A DNA stretch of 10,034 nucleotides from an uncultured Oscillospiraceae bacterium (GTDB taxonomy: Bacteria > Bacillota > Clostridia > Oscillospirales > Oscillospiraceae): NCBI GenBank assembly GCA_934589665.1, contig CAKTOJ010000061.1, positions 1-10,034 on the forward strand. The letters are read 5' to 3'. A program made the translations under genes and the position numbers. Shown here one piece after another: positions 7,256 to 10,034 of the stretch. The notes under the pieces are model-generated. The model saw only the letters and a program-made list of their open reading frames with translations, did not search any database and was not told the DNA's origin. Each line of letters opens with the position of its first letter. Positions within the stretch are counted from its first letter, which is position 1.

Positions 7256-7284
7256 AGCATAGCACAACGGAAGGGCTTGTGCAA
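7256..7284 (-). promoter_or_regulatory. psu operon promoter with a dyad in its spacer
   Basis: On the minus strand, TTGCAC (7279-7284), a 17-nt spacer and TATGCT (7256-7261), with TGTGC directly before the -10. Transcription would start near 7249, giving a ~26-nt leader. The spacer holds an inverted repeat, GCACAA (7262-7267) and TTGTGC (7277-7282), with 9 bp between the arms. A dimeric repressor bound there would block RNA polymerase. No regulator gene lies next to the operon. Confidence 0.75.
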
Positions 7285-7379
7285 CTCCGAATCGTGCCAT
7301 GCCTGATCAAGAAAGGCCAAAATACCACCTTTTTATCGGAATGTCAAGCCGTTTTTCCGGTATTTCTGGAAATATTTTG

Positions 7380-7408
7380 GGAACAAAGCGGGGACGCCGT
7401 CCGTCTAA
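7380..7408 (+). promoter_or_regulatory. Possible ECF-sigma promoter of the lipoprotein gene
   Basis: GGAACAA (7380-7386), a 16-nt spacer and GTCTAA (7403-7408) resemble the envelope-stress ECF pattern (GGAACTT, about 15-16 nt, GTCTAA). A start near 7415 would leave a ~26-nt leader. I found no convincing sigma-A promoter in 7285-7425. The spacer is about one base longer than ideal. Confidence 0.35.
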
Positions 7409-7425
7409 GAGAACAAAGCCCATTC

Positions 7426-7432
7426 AAGGAGG
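7426..7432 (+). promoter_or_regulatory. Ribosome binding site fixing the lipoprotein start
   Basis: AAGGAGG, eight bases before the ATG at 7441. Together with the signal peptide that begins there, it rules out the longer open frame starting near 7237. Confidence 0.9.
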
Positions 7433-7440
7433 ATTTTTCC

Positions 7441-8304
7441 ATGAAACGAAGTCATTCCCTTCTTCTGCTGTGCGCTCTGCTTGCCGTGTCGCTGGTCCTC
7501 TCTCTTGCCGGATGCGGCAACGGCAGCAAAGGCTGTTTCGAGGATCTGCCGCCGGATGCGGCGATCGATTCGACGCTCTCTACCCTGCGCTGCCGCGTGG
7601 TCTCAGTCGACGAGGGCGGCACAATGCTGCTGGCGGGCATGGATGCCGGGAACCCTGACATTTATACGCTTGGTACAGGCGAGCTGACGGCTGATGTACG
7701 GCTCGCCGCCGGCGATCTAGTCGAGGTCATCTGCGGCAGCGTTCTGGTGACCTACCCCATGCGCTTTGCCGAGATAGAGAGCATTACCGTTCTGCCCGGC
7801 GAATTTGACGACCGCTGCGCGCTTTATCTCAAGGTTCTCGAGGACCTGTGGAACACGGACGAGGGGCTCAACGGCGACGGTGTGGAGTATGTCAGCGTCG
7901 ATCTTTCCGCGACCTCGCTCGCGCGCGCCGAGCGCAGCGCGGCGGCGTGGATTTTTGCGCACGCCCATGATGCCGAGCCGCTGGAGCTGAGCTACGATGA
8001 GCTTTGCGCACAGGGCTATATCAGCGGCCTTGAGGGGGAGAACCCCTTCCCTGCATGGGAAAACGGCGTTCTTTTCACCATCACTGAGACCGATGATTCG
8101 GTCACGTTCAATCTGCCGGACATTCCGCAGAACGAAAAAGAGCCGTCTATGGCGCAGTACAACGTTAAGAACACCGTCAGCTTTGACGCGAGCAAGTGGC
8201 GCACGGCGCTGGGCGCCTACGGCTTTTCCAAGTGTGTCGCCGTGCAGGGCAACGACGGCGCGTGGGGCGATTACTCCGTCAACGGCGGGGAGTGGATCAG
8301 CTGA
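7441..8304 (+). CDS. Lipoprotein of unknown function with an OB-fold-like (DUF3221-type) domain
   Basis: A 287-residue lipoprotein. The signal peptide (K2-R3, then a long Leu/Ala/Val core) ends in the lipobox LAGC, with Cys25 as the lipidated residue, so the protein is anchored on the outer face of the membrane. Residues about 47-118 look like a small beta-barrel. LRCRVVSVDEGGTMLLAG (49-66) and AGDLVEVICGSVLVTYPMRF (90-109), then EIESITVL, resemble the DUF3221/YobA-type domain common in Firmicute lipoproteins. Residues about 148-287 contain VSVDLSATSLARAERSAAAW (151-170) and YDELCAQGYI, a pattern I have seen in clostridial lipoproteins without known function, and a C-terminal beta region ending near NGGEW. 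It stands divergent from psuK. The next plus-strand gene has its own promoter. Export is certain; the role is unknown and the domain call tentative. Confidence 0.88.
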   Translation: MKRSHSLLLLCALLAVSLVLSLAGCGNGSKGCFEDLPPDAAIDSTLSTLRCRVVSVDEGGTMLLAGMDAGNPDIYTLGTGELTADVRLAAGDLVEVICGSVLVTYPMRFAEIESITVLPGEFDDRCALYLKVLEDLWNTDEGLNGDGVEYVSVDLSATSLARAERSAAAWIFAHAHDAEPLELSYDELCAQGYISGLEGENPFPAWENGVLFTITETDDSVTFNLPDIPQNEKEPSMAQYNVKNTVSFDASKWRTALGAYGFSKCVAVQGNDGAWGDYSVNGGEWIS

Positions 8305-8308
8305 CCCC

Positions 8309-8337
8309 TTGCACCGGAGCGCGGCGTGTGGTAAAAT
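8309..8337 (+). promoter_or_regulatory. Sigma-A promoter of the small membrane-anchored protein gene
   Basis: TTGCAC (8309-8314), a 17-nt spacer and TAAAAT (8332-8337), with TGTGG directly before the -10. It starts 4 nt after the lipoprotein stop codon. Transcription would begin near 8344, some 34 nt before the ATG. Confidence 0.7.
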
Positions 8338-8377
8338 AAACCCGATCTGATCCTGAATTCCAGCTTGGAGGAATGAT

Positions 8378-8842
8378 ATGAACAAGACTGTCAAGACTCT
8401 GCTCTACCTTCTCCCGATTGCTTTGCTCGCTTTTTTCGTCTATTCCTACTTCCACGTTTCCGGCAGCGAGATCGATGGCGTGGCCGACATCGGCCCGGAC
8501 TGCACGGTGACGGTCGAAAAATCGCTCGCCGTGTACAGCACGAAGTTGGGAAGCTATACGCTCACGCCCGAGGGGATGGATGCGCTGCGGGAGCTGCTGC
8601 TCGACAACTCATTCACCCGTGAGCTGTCCAACGTTGTGCGAGTTGATGACTACGATCAGTATGATTTGAGGATCGAATTTCCCGATGGGCGTGATCCGTT
8701 GATCGCCACAGTGCTCGGGGGCAAATTCCTCTCGGCGGTCAACCGGTTCGACGGAAAGCACCTGAAGATCAACACACCGGACTTCAAGGAACGGCTGGAG
8801 GAGATCCTGAATACGCCGGCGCTTGCGGTCCTGGAAGCGTAA
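8378..8842 (+). CDS. Small membrane-anchored protein of unknown function
   Basis: A 154-residue protein I do not recognise. Residues 7-24 are one hydrophobic segment after a K-rich start and lack a lipobox or a good cleavage site, so it is likely a signal anchor with the C-terminal domain outside the cell. Residues 42-143 look like a compact alpha/beta domain: a beta strand (CTVTVEKSLAVYST), TPEGMDALRELLLDNSF (63-79), an acidic strand DDYDQYDLRIEFPDGR (90-105), then VLGGKFLSAVNRFDGKHLKI (112-131) and a closing helix DFKERLEEIL. The start at 8378 has GGAGG six bases upstream. It has its own promoter and terminator, between the lipoprotein and pepF. A real gene by ribosome site, codon use and signal anchor; no function is offered. 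Confidence 0.85.
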   Translation: MNKTVKTLLYLLPIALLAFFVYSYFHVSGSEIDGVADIGPDCTVTVEKSLAVYSTKLGSYTLTPEGMDALRELLLDNSFTRELSNVVRVDDYDQYDLRIEFPDGRDPLIATVLGGKFLSAVNRFDGKHLKINTPDFKERLEEILNTPALAVLEA

Positions 8843-8854
8843 AAGCAGAACACA

Positions 8855-8897
8855 CCGCGGCGGCTCGCCAAAAAAGCTTGCGCGCCGCGGCTTTTTT
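8855..8897 (+). terminator. Intrinsic terminator after the small membrane protein gene
   Basis: CCGCGGCG (8855-8862) pairs with CGCCGCGG (8883-8890) and is followed by CT6. An alternative hairpin, AAAAAAGC (8870-8877) with GCTTTTTT (8890-8897), shares the right arm, so the two folds exclude each other. Either would end transcription close to the T run. Confidence 0.75.
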
Positions 8898-8906
8898 GCA
8901 CATAAT
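8878..8906 (+). promoter_or_regulatory. Candidate pepF promoter, embedded in the preceding terminator
   Basis: TTGCGC (8878-8883), a 17-nt spacer and CATAAT (8901-8906). The -35 and spacer lie inside the terminator hairpin and T run. Transcription would start near 8913, about 28 nt before the pepF ATG. Confidence 0.5.
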
Positions 8907-8940
8907 AGGGGCAAGAACATTTTCCCAACGGAGGTTTACT

Positions 8941-10034
8941 ATGTCCAAACCCATTTGTAAGCGAAGCGAGGTTCCGGCGGAGTACACGTGGGATCTCACC
9001 GATATTTTTCCTTCCGATGAAGCGTGGCGCGCGGAGTACGAGGCGCTGGGTCCTTGCGCCGAGAAGGTCGCCGCCTATCAGGGACGGCTCGGTGAGAGCG
9101 CGGAAACGCTGCTTGATTATTTCCGGCTGGATGACGAGCTGAGTCTTCGCATCGGCAAGCTCTATGGCTACGCAAATTGCAAGTCCGATGAGGACACGTC
9201 CAACGGCTTCTATCAGGATATGCGCGGCAAGGCGCTGAGCCTTTCCGTCGCGCTCTCCGGCGCGGGTGCGTTTGCCGCGAGCGAGCTGATGGCGCTGAAC
9301 GATGAGACGCTCGAACGCTTTTATGCCGAGCGGCCGGAGCTGACGACCTACCGCCGGCCCATTGAGCGGCTCCGCCGCCGCAGGGCGCATATCCTCTCGC
9401 CCGAGTGCGAGGCGCTGCTGGCGGGCGCCGGGGAGATGGCCGACAGTCCCGATGCCATCTTCGGCGTGTTTCACAACGCCGACCTGCGCTTTCCAGCTGT
9501 GACGGACGGCGCGGGCGCGGAGCATCCGCTCACCGACGCGTCCTTTGTCCCGCTGCTCCAGAGCGGCGACCGCGTGCTGCGCCGCAATACGTTTGAAGCC
9601 TATTACAAGACCGTCGGCGGCTACCGCAATACGCTCGCCGCGACGCTCGACGCACAGTTCAAGCAGCTGCGCTTCTTTGCCTCGGCGCGCCGCTATCCCT
9701 CCACGCTTGAGGCGGCGCTTGACGCGACCGAGGTGCCGGTGAGTGTTTACGACAGCCTGATCGAAAGCGTTCACGCGAACCTTGATAAAATGTACCGCTA
9801 TGTTGCGCTGCGCCGCCGTCTGCTCGGCGTGGAGGAGCTGCACATGTACGATGTGTACACACCCATTGTTCCCGACGCGGCGGAGGAGATCTCCTTTGAA
9901 CGGGCCAAAGCGACGGTGCTTGACGCGCTTTCCGTTCTGGGGGAGGATTATACCGCCATGCTGCGCGAGGGCTTCGAGCACCGCTGGCTTGACGTCTATC
10001 CCAACACCGGCAAGCGCAGCGGCGCGTATTCCTC
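8941..10034 (+). CDS. pepF: Oligoendopeptidase F (M3 family metallopeptidase), 3' end missing
   Basis: The first 364 codons of a PepF-type zinc oligopeptidase, a cytoplasmic enzyme of about 600 residues that trims short peptides. The N-terminus RSEVPAEYTWDLTDIFPSDE (8-27) is the family's characteristic opening, followed by the long helical N-terminal domain with YGYANCKSDEDT, the segment AFKA-like EAYYKTVGGYRNTLAATLDA, and LHMYDVYTPIV. The visible part ends at DVYPNTGKRSGAYS, a conserved stretch a short way before the zinc-binding HExxH, which lies outside the window. The start at 8941 has GGAGG six bases upstream. The gene has a likely own promoter overlapping the upstream terminator. No frameshift or stop in the visible part. 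Peptide supply from protein turnover is the usual role; nothing here links it to its neighbours. Confidence 0.95.
   Translation, partial: MSKPICKRSEVPAEYTWDLTDIFPSDEAWRAEYEALGPCAEKVAAYQGRLGESAETLLDYFRLDDELSLRIGKLYGYANCKSDEDTSNGFYQDMRGKALSLSVALSGAGAFAASELMALNDETLERFYAERPELTTYRRPIERLRRRRAHILSPECEALLAGAGEMADSPDAIFGVFHNADLRFPAVTDGAGAEHPLTDASFVPLLQSGDRVLRRNTFEAYYKTVGGYRNTLAATLDAQFKQLRFFASARRYPSTLEAALDATEVPVSVYDSLIESVHANLDKMYRYVALRRRLLGVEELHMYDVYTPIVPDAAEEISFERAKATVLDALSVLGEDYTAMLREGFEHRWLDVYPNTGKRSGAYS

Noticed and set aside
7224..7328. Upstream in-frame extension of psuK
   Set aside because: It would include the promoter and lacks a ribosome site; the PfkB fold and GGGAG support the start at 7223.
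7354..7372. TTTCC-N9-GGAAA dyad upstream of the lipoprotein
   Set aside because: Short arms in an AT-rich run with no promoter element or T tract beside it; too weak to call.
7237..7440. Upstream in-frame extension of the lipoprotein
   Set aside because: The signal peptide must be N-terminal, and AAGGAGG directly precedes the ATG at 7441.
8656..9981. 441-codon minus-strand open frame opposite pepF
   Set aside because: Antisense shadow of pepF, whose frame matches a known family from its start codon.

Overview
The window is a GC-rich stretch of bacterial chromosome with short intergenic gaps, strong AGGAGG-type ribosome binding sites and TTG-N17-TATAAT-like promoters. The gene content points to a high-GC gut-type Clostridia, most likely Oscillospiraceae-like: a clostridial-style type IIA topoisomerase A subunit, a copper-amine-oxidase-N secreted protein, a Firmicute form of the F420 gamma-glutamyl ligase family, psuK/psuG, a lipoprotein and PepF. 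This placement is inferred from protein flavour and base composition, not from a marker gene. No tRNA, rRNA, CRISPR array, transposase or phage gene was seen, and the region reads as ordinary chromosome.

Layout from left to right. (1) 1-245, minus strand: 5' end of a GyrA/ParC-like topoisomerase subunit, cut by the window edge. (2) 372-1928, minus: a secreted protein with a copper amine oxidase-like N-terminal domain, with its own promoter, a hairpin leader and a terminator. (3) 2089-3282, minus: a coenzyme F420-0:L-glutamate ligase family protein, divergent from (4) a LysR regulator at 3434-4345 (plus). The two promoters appear to share one palindromic -10 box. (5) 4349-5002, plus: a HAD phosphatase of the phosphoglycolate phosphatase type, coupled to the LysR gene. 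A strong two-way terminator at 5001-5037 ends this rightward operon and the leftward one that faces it.

(6) 7223-5036, minus: a pseudouridine catabolism operon psuK - psuG - DUF1294 membrane protein. PsuK phosphorylates pseudouridine and PsuG splits pseudouridine 5'-phosphate into uracil and ribose 5-phosphate. No transporter gene lies in the operon. A dyad sits between its -35 and -10. (7) 7441-8304, plus: a lipoprotein with a possible ECF-sigma promoter. (8) 8378-8842, plus: a small single-pass membrane-anchored protein of unknown function. (9) 8941 to the right edge, plus: oligoendopeptidase F, truncated before its HExxH zinc site.

The least explained parts are the F420-ligase-like protein in what looks like a non-F420 lineage, together with its LysR/HAD neighbours and shared-promoter control. 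Next come the GGADG peptide just after the signal peptide of the secreted protein, that gene's long hairpin leader, and a recurrent promoter form (TTGCRY, 17-nt spacer, often TGTGS just before the -10). No clearly new multi-gene defence or mobile system is visible.
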